Part shown: positions 27,132 through 35,634 of the stretch, in pieces
Numbering within the stretch: the stretch's first letter is position 1
Layout of the letters: every line of letters begins with the position of its first letter
Source: Flaviramulus multivorans
GTDB taxonomy: Bacteria > Bacteroidota > Bacteroidia > Flavobacteriales > Flavobacteriaceae
Assembly (NCBI RefSeq): GCF_021728415.1
Contig: NZ_JAKKDV010000007.1
Location: forward strand, 1-64,000
DNA length: 64,000 nucleotides
Reading direction: 5' to 3'
Position numbers and translations under genes: made by a program
The notes under the pieces: model-generated
What the model saw: the letters and a program-made list of their open reading frames with translations, nothing else
Told to the model about the DNA's origin: nothing
Database searches by the model: none

Positions 27132-27992
27132 TTATTTTATGGCTTTTAAACTTAAATCCATATTATGAACCGAGTGAGTTAAAGCACCACATGAAATATA
27201 GTTTACTCCACATTCCGCATAAAACCTAATTGTAGTTTCATTTATATTTCCTGATGATTCTGTTAAGCATTTATCACCAATTAACTTAACTGCTTTTCTG
27301 GTATCTTCGTAATCAAAATTATCTAGTAAAATTCTGTAAACACCTTCATTTCTCAAAATTTCTTCTACTTCGACTAAATTTCTAGCCTCTACCATAATTT
27401 GCAAGTTTCTACCTGTATCCTTCAAATATTGTTTAGTCATTTCAATGGCTTTGGTAATACCGCCCGCAAAATCAATATGGTTATCTTTAAGCATAATCAT
27501 ATCATACAGCGCAAATCTATGGTTTTCACCGCCTCCAATTTTTACCGCCCATTTTTCTAAAACACGTATTCCAGGTGTGGTTTTACGCGTGTCTAATATT
27601 TGGGTTTTAGTTCCTTCAAGCAAATCAACAAACATTCTTGTTTTGGTAGCTATAGCACTCATACGTTGCATAGCGTTTAAAACGGTACGCTCTGCTTTTA
27701 ATATGGATTGAGAAGGTCCTTCAACATACATTACAATATCTCCAAACGATACTTCAGTACCATCTTCTATCCTTACATCAAGTTTTAAATTCTTATCCAC
27801 ATATGCAAATACTTTTTTGGCAAAATTTACACCACCAATAATACCTTTGTCTTTAACCAAAAGTTTTGCTCTACCTCTTGCGTTTTCAGGAATGCAAGCC
27901 AATGAACTATGGTCGCCATCTCCCACATCTTCCCTAATGGCATTTGCTATTATCATTTTAACTTCCGAGTCAAACTGCTCCTGTGTAATCAT
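27132..27992 (-). CDS. nadC: Nicotinate-nucleotide diphosphorylase (carboxylating), quinolinate phosphoribosyltransferase
   Basis: 286 residues. It converts quinolinate and PRPP to nicotinate mononucleotide, CO2 and PPi in de novo NAD synthesis. The motifs EDVGDGDHSS near the N-terminus, AERTVLNAMQRMSAIAT, DTRKTTPGIRVLEKWAV, GGGENHRFALYDMIMLKDNH and the C-terminal ESSGNINETTI and YISCGALTHSV are those of the NadC fold with its PRPP- and quinolinate-binding Arg, Lys and His. nadA and nadB are not in the window. The gene diverges from rlmH across 132 bp. Confidence 0.96.
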   Translation of the reverse strand: MITQEQFDSEVKMIIANAIREDVGDGDHSSLACIPENARGRAKLLVKDKGIIGGVNFAKKVFAYVDKNLKLDVRIEDGTEVSFGDIVMYVEGPSQSILKAERTVLNAMQRMSAIATKTRMFVDLLEGTKTQILDTRKTTPGIRVLEKWAVKIGGGENHRFALYDMIMLKDNHIDFAGGITKAIEMTKQYLKDTGRNLQIMVEARNLVEVEEILRNEGVYRILLDNFDYEDTRKAVKLIGDKCLTESSGNINETTIRFYAECGVNYISCGALTHSVHNMDLSLKAIK

Positions 27993-28111
27993 AATATTTA
28001 GTTAGTTAGATTTGAACAAAAATAAGAAATTGATTGGCTTAAATAAATATTACAATTACGAATTTTAATTTTTTTTGTCTTTTAAATGAGTTTTTCATAA
28101 ATTCTAAATGC

Positions 28112-28119
28112 TAATTTTG
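28112..28119 (+). promoter_or_regulatory. -7 element of the rlmH promoter; transcript probably near-leaderless
   Basis: TAATTTTG fits TAnnTTTG and lies only 5 bp before the rlmH ATG. Initiation about 6 bp downstream would start the mRNA at or next to the start codon. Confidence 0.5.
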
Positions 28120-28124
28120 TTTTT

Positions 28125-28598
28125 ATGACTATAAAACTTCTTGCCATTGGCAAAACTGATGATAAACGCCTTACATCTTTAATTGATGATTATATAAAAC
28201 GATTAAATTTTTATATTAATTTTTCTTTAGAAATAATTCCAGACTTAAAAAACACCAAACATTTAAGTGAGGCTCAACAAAAACAAAAAGAAGGCGAACT
28301 CATCTTAAATAAACTTAACAACACTGATGTTTTAGTTTTATTGGATGAAAATGGAAAACAATTAGACTCCATTGGCTTTTCGGCATATTTACAAAAACAT
28401 ATGAACTCTGGCATTAAACAATTAGTTTTTGTAATTGGTGGTCCTTACGGATTCTCAGACGAGGTTTATAAAAAAGCAAATGGGAAATTATCATTATCAA
28501 AAATGACATTTTCCCATCAAATGATTCGCTTATTTTTTATAGAGCAACTTTACAGAGGATTCACCATTTTAAAAAATGAACCTTATCATCATCGCTAA
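28125..28598 (+). CDS. rlmH: 23S rRNA (pseudouridine1915-N3)-methyltransferase
   Basis: 157 residues, the usual RlmH length. It methylates pseudouridine 1915 in helix 69 of 23S rRNA, using S-adenosylmethionine on assembled ribosomes. The start MTIKLLAIGKTDDKRL, LLDENGKQLDS, FVIGGPYGFSDEV (SAM loop of the SPOUT knot) and the C-terminal MTFSHQMIRLFFIEQLYRGFTILKNEPYHH are characteristic. Its stop codon overlaps that of the convergent hpf gene. Confidence 0.96.
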   Translation: MTIKLLAIGKTDDKRLTSLIDDYIKRLNFYINFSLEIIPDLKNTKHLSEAQQKQKEGELILNKLNNTDVLVLLDENGKQLDSIGFSAYLQKHMNSGIKQLVFVIGGPYGFSDEVYKKANGKLSLSKMTFSHQMIRLFFIEQLYRGFTILKNEPYHHR

Positions 28599-28900
28599 TG
28601 TGTTTTATAAACTTGTTTGCGTTTTTTTATTTGACGCTCTAAATCGCTAATCGTTTCTCTAACAGCTACTTCAAAGTTATGCTCGTTTGAAGTTGCAAAT
28701 ATTCTTGGTCCAGGTAAACTCAACTCTATATTGCAAATTTTACCAGCATCATGGTTGTTCTCGTCTTGTTTAAAATGTACCGTGGCACCAATTAAAAACT
28801 CATATCTATTAAATAATTTTTCTAATTTTTCTTTTGTGAAAGCTGAAAGTGTTTCACTTACATCTACATCTACATACTGAATATTTACTGTCATAATCAT
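28595..28900 (-). CDS. hpf: Short hibernation-promoting factor (HPF/RaiA/YfiA family)
   Basis: 101 residues, the short form without the C-terminal dimerisation domain. It binds the 30S decoding and tRNA region and inactivates idle ribosomes. MTVNIQYVDVDVSETLSAF, the KLEKLFNRYEFLIGATVHFKQ segment and the basic C-terminal helix (DLERQIKKRKQVYK) fit the beta-alpha-beta-beta-beta-alpha fold. The two Met codons at the start (IM at 1-3) leave a 2-residue uncertainty; I prefer MTVN. The 3' end overlaps the rlmH stop by 4 bp tail to tail. Confidence 0.9.
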   Translation of the reverse strand: MIMTVNIQYVDVDVSETLSAFTKEKLEKLFNRYEFLIGATVHFKQDENNHDAGKICNIELSLPGPRIFATSNEHNFEVAVRETISDLERQIKKRKQVYKTH

Positions 28901-29036
28901 TCTCTTTTTAAGTATTAATATATTTTTAAATATAAAGATTTTTTAACGATTCAACTGTGATTAAAATCATAAAATAGTAATAAATTTTCTGTATAATATT
29001 AAAAGTTTATAATTTCATTTAAAATCAATATAATAG

Positions 29037-29044
29037 TATTTTTG
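29037..29044 (+). promoter_or_regulatory. -7 element upstream of rdgB
   Basis: TATTTTTG matches TAnnTTTG 21 bp before the rdgB ATG; no good -33 TTG is seen. Confidence 0.4.
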
Positions 29045-29065
29045 AAACTTAGATTTTTTACATAA

Positions 29066-29638
29066 ATGCAACTCGTTTTCGCAACAAACAACCAGAATAA
29101 ATTAAAGGAAGTACAAACTTTAATACCTAGCCACATTAAGCTTTTAAGTTTAAAAGACATTGGTTGTTTGGAAGATATTCCTGAAACCAAGAGTACAATT
29201 GAAGGCAACGCTATACAAAAAGCAGAATACATTAAAACCAATTATGGCTATGATTGTTTTGCAGATGATACCGGTTTAGAAGTTAAAGCCTTAAATGGTG
29301 ACCCTGGTGTTTTTTCTGCCCGTTATGCTGGAGAACAGCGTAACGCTGAAGACAACATGAATAAGCTGTTGAATGAGTTAAGTAATAAAGAAGATAGAGA
29401 CGCCCAATTTAAAACTGTTATAGCCTTAATAATAAATAATAAACTACAAACTTTTACGGGTATTTGTAATGGAGAAATTACCAAAACTGAACAAGGAAAA
29501 AAAGGCTTTGGATACGATCCCGTTTTCAAACCTAAAGGATACAACTTGACGTTTGCTGAAATGGATTTAAGTTTAAAAAACAGCATTGGACATCGAGGAA
29601 AAGCCATTACAAAACTTGTTGATTTTTTAAATTCATAA
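29066..29638 (+). CDS. rdgB: Non-canonical purine NTP pyrophosphatase (RdgB/HAM1 family)
   Basis: 190 residues. It hydrolyses dITP, ITP and XTP to monophosphates, preventing their incorporation. The N-terminal FATNNQNKLKEVQTLIP, FADDTGLEVKALNGDPGVFSARYAG, KKGFGYDPVFKP and SIGHRGKAI are the family's substrate- and metal-binding motifs. It lies 72 bp before the RelA/SpoT gene on the same strand. mazG, encoding another NTP-cleaning enzyme, is at 46626. Confidence 0.95.
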   Translation: MQLVFATNNQNKLKEVQTLIPSHIKLLSLKDIGCLEDIPETKSTIEGNAIQKAEYIKTNYGYDCFADDTGLEVKALNGDPGVFSARYAGEQRNAEDNMNKLLNELSNKEDRDAQFKTVIALIINNKLQTFTGICNGEITKTEQGKKGFGYDPVFKPKGYNLTFAEMDLSLKNSIGHRGKAITKLVDFLNS

Positions 29639-29710
29639 AAATTAAAAAGTTAGTTATAAAAAACTAATTTTCACGTTGGTCATTAATTCAGATTGTCTTA
29701 CTTTTAGTTT

Positions 29711-31930
29711 ATGACAGAGGAAGTTATAGAAAAGGAAAATGCAGCCATTGCCAAAGCCTACAAAAATTTATTAAAAGTTAGTTACACCACGCTTACTGAT
29801 GATGATAAAAAATTAATCAGAAGTGCTTTTGAAGTTGCCTTAGACGGACATAAAAATCAACGCAGAAAATCGGGTGAAGCTTATATTTTTCATCCGCTTG
29901 CTGTAGCTAGAATTGTAGCTCAACAAATTGGTTTGGATGCCACTTCTATTGCTTCTGCACTACTTCATGATGTGGTTGAAGACAGTCCTGATTATACTAT
30001 CGAAGACATTGAAAAACAATTTGGGGAAACCGTTGCTAAAATTGTTGATGGACTTACAAAAATTTCTTCTTTAAGCAAGGAAAAGGACATGGATGTGTCT
30101 TTACAAGCAGAGAATTTTCGTAAAATGCTACTTACTCTTAATGATGACGTTAGAGTTATCATTATTAAAATTGCTGATAGGCTTCATAATATGCAGACTA
30201 TGGATTCTATGCGATCAGACAAGCAATTAAAAATAGCATCTGAAACACTTTACATTTATGCACCATTAGCTCACCGAATTGGACTTTACAATATTAAAAC
30301 CGAGCTTGAAGATTTGGGTTTAAAATATACCGAGCCTGATGTTTATAACGATATTTTAAGCAAAATAAAAGAAAGCAAGGAAGAACAAGACCTTTATATT
30401 GAACAATTTAGTGATGTAATAAAAAGATCTTTAGATAAGGAGCAACTTAAGTACACCATAAAAGGAAGGCCAAAATCTATTTTTTCTATTAGAAGAAAAA
30501 TGCTGAATCAAGGGGTTCCTTTTGATGAAGTTTATGACAAGTTTGCTATTAGAATAATTTATGAAAGTGACCTTGATAACGAGAAATTTATAGCTTGGAA
30601 AATCTATTCGGTGGTTACAGATCATTTCAGACCAAACCCTGTAAGACTTCGTGATTGGATTTCTTCTCCAAAAGGTACGGGGTATGAAGCTCTTCATATT
30701 ACAGTTATGGGTCCAAAAGGACGTTGGGTAGAGGTTCAAATACGTAGCGAACGAATGAATGAAATAGCCGAAAAAGGCTATGCGGCGCACTACAAGTACA
30801 AACAAGGCAACGAAAAAGAAGATAATTTAGAAACCTGGATTAATCGCCTACAAGAAGCTCTGGAAAACCCAGAAATGAATGCTGTAGATTTTGTTGAACA
30901 GTTTAAGCTTAATCTCTACTCAAAAGAAATATTTGTTTTTACACCTACTGGAGAGCTAAAATCACTACCCAAAGGAGCTACTGCGTTAGATTTTGCTTTT
31001 AATATTCATACCGAAGTTGGTATGAAAACTCGTGGGGCAAAGGTAAACGGTAAATTAGTTACGCTAAGTCATGAATTAAAAAGTGGTGACCAAGTAGATA
31101 TTATAACGTCAGAAAGTGCAAAACCCAACCCAAACTGGTTAGATTATGCTACTACTGCTCGTGCAAGAAGCAAAATTAAATCGGCTCTAAAAGAAGACAA
31201 AAAAATTATAGGTGAAGACGGTAAAGAAATTTTACGTCGTAAATTAAAACAACTTAAAATTAATCTAGATGAAGAAACCATCAACGAAATGGTTCGATAT
31301 TTCAAGTTAAAAACAAGTTTAGATTTATTTTACAGAATTGGCGTAGGTACGATAGATAATAACATGCTTAAAAGCTATGCCGCATCTAGAAGTAACGCTT
31401 TTATGAAGTATCTTAAAAATAAGATAACACGAAAAGCTAATATTAACAAAGAAGAATTAGAAAAAGAAGAGGTTACCTTAAAGTACGACTCACTTGTTTT
31501 TGGAAAAGAAGAAGAAAAACTAGAGTATAAATTATCAAATTGTTGCAATCCAATTCCCGGTGATGATGTATTTGGTTTTTTAACGGTAAATGAAGGTATT
31601 AAAGTGCATAAATACAACTGTCCGAATGCTGTTAGTTTGCAATCTAATTATGCCTACAGAATTATGCCAGCCAAATGGATAGATTCTACTCAACAAGAAT
31701 TTTTAGTAAAAATTATGCTCACAGGTATCGATCACATTGGGCTAGTTAATGAAATAACGACGATAGTTTCTGAGAATATGCATGTTAATATGAAAAGTAT
31801 AAGTTTTGAAAGTGATGATGGGTTATTTTCAGGAAAAATAAACGTAGTCGTAAAAAATAATACCATTATTAAAAAACTTTTAGAAAAACTTAAGAAAATT
31901 AATGGTATAGATAAGGTTACTAGAGTATAA
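29711..31930 (+). CDS. spoT: Bifunctional (p)ppGpp synthetase/hydrolase, long RelA/SpoT homologue
   Basis: 739 residues. The HD hydrolase domain is intact: RRKSGEAYIFHP at 51-62, HDVVED at 86-91 and the downstream VDGLTKISSL. The synthetase domain follows (about 235-370: GRPKSIFSIRRKM, YDKFAIRIIYES, YEALHITVMGPKGRWVEVQ, EKGYAAHYKYK). Then come a TGS domain (about 400-465, IFVFTPTGELKSLP), a zinc-finger/helical region (NCCNPIPGDD near 611) and a C-terminal ACT domain. All key motifs for both activities appear present. The adjacent Fur-like gene starts 24 bp later and purA follows; PurA is itself a known (p)ppGpp target in other bacteria. Confidence 0.95.
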   Translation: MTEEVIEKENAAIAKAYKNLLKVSYTTLTDDDKKLIRSAFEVALDGHKNQRRKSGEAYIFHPLAVARIVAQQIGLDATSIASALLHDVVEDSPDYTIEDIEKQFGETVAKIVDGLTKISSLSKEKDMDVSLQAENFRKMLLTLNDDVRVIIIKIADRLHNMQTMDSMRSDKQLKIASETLYIYAPLAHRIGLYNIKTELEDLGLKYTEPDVYNDILSKIKESKEEQDLYIEQFSDVIKRSLDKEQLKYTIKGRPKSIFSIRRKMLNQGVPFDEVYDKFAIRIIYESDLDNEKFIAWKIYSVVTDHFRPNPVRLRDWISSPKGTGYEALHITVMGPKGRWVEVQIRSERMNEIAEKGYAAHYKYKQGNEKEDNLETWINRLQEALENPEMNAVDFVEQFKLNLYSKEIFVFTPTGELKSLPKGATALDFAFNIHTEVGMKTRGAKVNGKLVTLSHELKSGDQVDIITSESAKPNPNWLDYATTARARSKIKSALKEDKKIIGEDGKEILRRKLKQLKINLDEETINEMVRYFKLKTSLDLFYRIGVGTIDNNMLKSYAASRSNAFMKYLKNKITRKANINKEELEKEEVTLKYDSLVFGKEEEKLEYKLSNCCNPIPGDDVFGFLTVNEGIKVHKYNCPNAVSLQSNYAYRIMPAKWIDSTQQEFLVKIMLTGIDHIGLVNEITTIVSENMHVNMKSISFESDDGLFSGKINVVVKNNTIIKKLLEKLKKINGIDKVTRV

Positions 31931-31936
31931 AAAGTG

Positions 31937-31944
31937 TAAATTTG
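31937..31944 (+). promoter_or_regulatory. Possible promoter -7 element of the Fur-family gene
   Basis: TAAATTTG matches TAnnTTTG 10 bp before the ATG at 31955 and would allow separate expression of the regulator and purA with a very short leader. No TTG was found 19-21 bp upstream. Confidence 0.35.
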
Positions 31945-31954
31945 CGACGAAATT

Positions 31955-32413
31955 ATGGATCCAAAGGCTGATACAAAAAACCAAGAAATAGTAAAGAGCG
32001 TATTTACTAGCTTTTTAGAAAATAACGGGCACCGAAAAACTCCTGAGCGATACGCTATACTTCAAGAAATCTATAACAATAAAGAACATTTTGATATAGA
32101 GTCTCTTTATCTTAATATGAAAAATAAAAAGTATCGAGTATCACGTGCAACGCTTTATAATACTATAGAATTACTGTTGGAGTGCGGTTTAGTTAGAAAG
32201 CACCAATTTGGCCAAAATCAAGCACATTACGAAAAATCATATTTCGACAGACAACATGATCATGTAATACTTACCGATACCGGTGAGGTTATTGAGTTTT
32301 GCGATCCAAGGATTCAATCCATTAAAAAAACAATCGAAGAAGTTTTCGATATTGAAATTAATAACCACTCACTCTATTTTTACGGAAATAGAAAATCAAC
32401 CACAAATAACTAA
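31955..32413 (+). CDS. Fur-family transcriptional regulator lacking the usual CxxC zinc motif
   Basis: 152 residues. The N-terminal winged helix (about 15-90) has [15 protein letters not shown] and the recognition segment [21 protein letters not shown]. The metal-sensing core HDHVI is present. Where classic Fur has CxxC, this protein reads [10 protein letters not shown], so the structural zinc site is absent; a lone Cys follows in EFCDPRI. I believe this is common in Flavobacteriia, but the metal sensed cannot be assigned by reading. It lies between spoT and purA, 8 bp before purA, an arrangement suggesting cotranscription with purA. Confidence 0.9.
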   Translation: MDPKADTKNQEIVKSVFTSFLENNGHRKTPERYAILQEIYNNKEHFDIESLYLNMKNKKYRVSRATLYNTIELLLECGLVRKHQFGQNQAHYEKSYFDRQHDHVILTDTGEVIEFCDPRIQSIKKTIEEVFDIEINNHSLYFYGNRKSTTNN

Positions 32414-32421
32414 TTTTTACA

Positions 32422-33705
32422 ATGGCAGTAGATTTACTACTAGGACTACAATGGGGAGACGAAGGCAAAGGAAAAATTGTTGACGTACTTACAAATAACT
32501 ACAATATAATTGCACGTTTTCAAGGAGGTCCTAATGCAGGACACACCTTAGTTTTTAATGGCAGAAAACATGTTTTACACACTATTCCTTCAGGTATTTT
32601 TCATGATGAAGCTATAAACTTAGTTGGAAATGGCGTTGTTATAGATCCTGTAATTTTTAAAGGCGAACTTGATAAACTTGAAGAGCAACAGGTAGATTAT
32701 AGAAAATCGTTGCTTATTTCTCGTAAAGCACATATTATTTTACCAACCCACCGTTTACTTGATGCCGCAAGTGAAGCTTCCAAAGGAAAAGCAAAAATTG
32801 GTTCCACACTTAAAGGAATTGGACCTACTTACATGGACAAAACAGGTAGAAATGGTATTCGTGTAGGTGACTTGGAGTTAAGCGATTGGAAAGAAAAATA
32901 TAGAGCCTTGGCAAATAAGCATGAATCTATGATTGCTTATTACAATGTTGATATTCAATATAATTTAAAAGAATTAGAAGAAGAATTTTTTAAGGCCGTT
33001 AAGGTTTTAAAATCTTTAAAATTTATAGATTCTGAAGAATATATTTATCAAGCTCAAAAATCCGGAAAAACGATTTTGGCAGAAGGTGCGCAAGGGTCTT
33101 TGTTAGATATTGATTTTGGAACGTATCCATTTGTGACTTCAAGCAATACTACGGCCGCTGGTGCTTGTACCGGATTAGGAGTAGCTCCAAACCAAATTGG
33201 TGAAGTTTTTGGTATTTTTAAAGCCTATACAACACGTGTTGGCTCAGGACCATTTCCGACAGAATTATTTGATGAAGATGGAGAAACTATGGGACGTGTT
33301 GGCAACGAATTCGGCGCAACAACCGGAAGACCGCGCAGATGTGGTTGGTTAGATTTAGTGGCTTTAAAATACGCTTGTCAGGTTAATGGTGTTACCCAAT
33401 TAATGATGATGAAAGGTGATGTGCTTTCGGGATTCAAAACTTTGAAAGTTTGTACATCATACAAATATAAAGGTGAAGTAATTTCACATTTACCATATAA
33501 CATAGAACCAGAAAATGTTGAACCTATCTATTCGGAACTTAAAGGTTGGAATGAAGATTTAACAGCAATGTCTGATGCTTCTCAATTACCAGGTGCTTTA
33601 AAAGATTATATAGCATTTTTAGAAAAAGAGCTTGAAATTCCAATTACAATTGTCTCGGTTGGACCTGATAGAAAACAAACTATTTTCAGAAAACAATTGG
33701 TTTAA
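32422..33705 (+). CDS. purA: Adenylosuccinate synthase
   Basis: 427 residues. It joins IMP and aspartate, using GTP, in the first committed step to AMP. GLQWGDEGKGKIVDVLT near residue 7 is the nucleotide-binding loop with the catalytic Asp and Lys. RFQGGPNAGHT, GSTLKGIGPTYMDK, the EGAQGSLLDIDFGTYPFVTSSN segment and GRPRRCGWLD are further family signatures. The length is typical. It follows the Fur-like gene by 8 bp and ends at a strong terminator. Confidence 0.97.
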   Translation: MAVDLLLGLQWGDEGKGKIVDVLTNNYNIIARFQGGPNAGHTLVFNGRKHVLHTIPSGIFHDEAINLVGNGVVIDPVIFKGELDKLEEQQVDYRKSLLISRKAHIILPTHRLLDAASEASKGKAKIGSTLKGIGPTYMDKTGRNGIRVGDLELSDWKEKYRALANKHESMIAYYNVDIQYNLKELEEEFFKAVKVLKSLKFIDSEEYIYQAQKSGKTILAEGAQGSLLDIDFGTYPFVTSSNTTAAGACTGLGVAPNQIGEVFGIFKAYTTRVGSGPFPTELFDEDGETMGRVGNEFGATTGRPRRCGWLDLVALKYACQVNGVTQLMMMKGDVLSGFKTLKVCTSYKYKGEVISHLPYNIEPENVEPIYSELKGWNEDLTAMSDASQLPGALKDYIAFLEKELEIPITIVSVGPDRKQTIFRKQLV

Positions 33706-33726
33706 AATACTTTATAATATAATTTT

Positions 33727-33757
33727 AAACGCTCCAAAATAATTTGGAGCGTTTTTT
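33727..33757 (+). terminator. Rho-independent terminator after purA
   Basis: A perfect 12-bp inverted repeat (33727-33738 with 33743-33754, 4-nt loop) with a run of six T. It closes the transcription unit before the OstA-like gene. Confidence 0.92.
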
Positions 33758-33789
33758 GTTTCATTATACTTAAACATCATATTAATCGT

Positions 33790-33797
33790 TATTTTTG
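33790..33797 (+). promoter_or_regulatory. -7 element of the OstA-like gene promoter
   Basis: TATTTTTG matches TAnnTTTG, 17 bp before the TTG start codon. It lies downstream of the purA terminator, as expected for a new transcription unit. Confidence 0.45.
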
Positions 33798-33814
33798 CCA
33801 CAAACTTTTATATT

Positions 33815-35632
33815 TTGAACAAACTACAGGTTTTATTTTTTTTACTCTTAATTGGGTTTTTATCAACTTTTCATAGTCAAGCTCAAACAAAAAAGAAAAT
33901 TGAAATTGAATATGCAGGAAAGCTTACTATTGATGAAGAAAATTATCCAGGAGCAAAAATTTTAACACGCGACGATTCACAGCAAGTTCAAATAATCCAC
34001 CAAGGCACTAATATGTGGTGTGACAAAGCCATTCATTACAGTAAAGAAAATTTTATTGAGGCTTACGGGAACGTTAAATTAATACAAGGTGATACTATTA
34101 ATATGACATCTAAATACATTGAGTATAGCGGTATTACCGAATTAGCTTTTGCTAGTGGCGATGTGGTTTTAAAAGACCCTAACTCTACTATTTCATCAGA
34201 CACCTTACATTTTGATAGGTCAAAACAACAAGCATTTTATAAAAGCGGTGGTACGGTTGTAAAGGATTCTTCTGGTACTATTACCAGTAAAATAGGACGC
34301 TATTATATGAACCTTAAAAAATATCAATTTGTACAAGATGTTGTTCTGGTTAACAAAGAATCTACTATTAATTCAGACTATTTTGATTTTTATTCTGATA
34401 CTGGTCACGCCTATTTATTTGGTCCATCAACTATAACCACCGAAGAAAGTAAAACTTATTGTGAAAAAGGGTTTTATGATACCGAAAACAAGATTGGTTA
34501 TGCTGTAAAAAAAGCAAAAATAAACTATGACAATCGTATTATTGAAGGTGATAGTTTATACTTTGATAATAATATAAGTTTTGCTTCTGCCACCAATAAT
34601 ATAAAGGTAACCGATACCATAAACAATAGTATTATAAAAGGGCATTATGCTGAAGTTTTTAAAGAAAAGGATTCTGTTTTTATTACTAAACGTGCGTTGG
34701 CCATTACGATTCAAGAAAACGATTCTATTTACATGCACGCAGATAAAATTATGGTTACTGGTAAACCTGATAATCGTATTATTAAAGCTTATTATAACGC
34801 TAAAATTTTCAAATCTGATCTCAGTGGAAAAGCTGACTCCATTCATTCTGATCAGAAAACGGGTATAACGAAACTTATTAATATACCTCGCTTTTCACCT
34901 GGAGATAAATTTTCGACTAAACGAAAACCCATTATTTGGAATTTTGAAAATCAAATGACAGGTGATACTATACATTTAATATCGAACAATGAAACCGAAA
35001 AAATAGATTCGCTACTGGTTTTCAATAATGCCTTTATTATAAGTAAGGATACTATTAGTCAAACTGGATATAACCAAATTTATGGTATGCGATTGGTAGG
35101 ATTATTTAATGACGAAAATCAATTACGACAAGTAGATATTACAAAAAATGCAGAGTCTATTTTTTATGCACGTAATGATAAACAAGAATTGACAGGTATT
35201 GACAAAGCAAAATCTGGGAGTATCTCAATGCTATTTGCAGATGGTGATATTGAAGAATATACTAGATATAATCAAATTGATGGCAATTTATACCCTGAAT
35301 CTAAATATCCAGAAAACGAGCGATTATTAAAGGGTTTTGATTGGCGCGAAGAAGAACGACCTTTAAGTGTTGACGATTTATTTAAAGACGACCCACTTTT
35401 AGAATTACCTATAATAAAAGGGCTTGAAGACTACATTCCGCAAGAAGATTTTGTTGACGAAGCTATGCAAAAGCGCATTGAACTGGCAGATGAAAATGCT
35501 AAATTAAATAATGTTCAAACATCCAAAGCATCTCGAAATTTGCCAACGAATGTAAAAATAAACACTGATTCTATACCTAAACCAGATAAAAAAACAAAAC
35601 TTCCTAATTCAAAAGAAGTCAAAAAAGAATAA
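33815..35632 (+). CDS. OstA-like (LptA/LptD N-domain-like) periplasmic protein
   Basis: 605 residues, starting at TTG. The signal peptide covers about 1-24 (ending FHSQAQ). Repeated beta-strand units such as YGNVKLIQGDTINMTSKYIEYSG and ASGDVVLKDPNSTISSDTLHFD match the OstA/LptA beta-jelly-roll that chaperones lipopolysaccharide across the periplasm. The protein is longer than LptA and has a charged, Lys-rich C-terminal tail. It is 2 bp ahead of the aminotransferase gene, so the two are cotranscribed. A role in LPS transport is inferred from the fold only. Confidence 0.85.
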   Translation: MNKLQVLFFLLLIGFLSTFHSQAQTKKKIEIEYAGKLTIDEENYPGAKILTRDDSQQVQIIHQGTNMWCDKAIHYSKENFIEAYGNVKLIQGDTINMTSKYIEYSGITELAFASGDVVLKDPNSTISSDTLHFDRSKQQAFYKSGGTVVKDSSGTITSKIGRYYMNLKKYQFVQDVVLVNKESTINSDYFDFYSDTGHAYLFGPSTITTEESKTYCEKGFYDTENKIGYAVKKAKINYDNRIIEGDSLYFDNNISFASATNNIKVTDTINNSIIKGHYAEVFKEKDSVFITKRALAITIQENDSIYMHADKIMVTGKPDNRIIKAYYNAKIFKSDLSGKADSIHSDQKTGITKLINIPRFSPGDKFSTKRKPIIWNFENQMTGDTIHLISNNETEKIDSLLVFNNAFIISKDTISQTGYNQIYGMRLVGLFNDENQLRQVDITKNAESIFYARNDKQELTGIDKAKSGSISMLFADGDIEEYTRYNQIDGNLYPESKYPENERLLKGFDWREEERPLSVDDLFKDDPLLELPIIKGLEDYIPQEDFVDEAMQKRIELADENAKLNNVQTSKASRNLPTNVKINTDSIPKPDKKTKLPNSKEVKKE

Positions 35633-35634
35633 AA

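Noticed and set aside
32283-32483. Small + frame bridging the Fur-like and purA genes
   Set aside because: Out of frame with two well-supported genes, and its sequence has no coherent composition.
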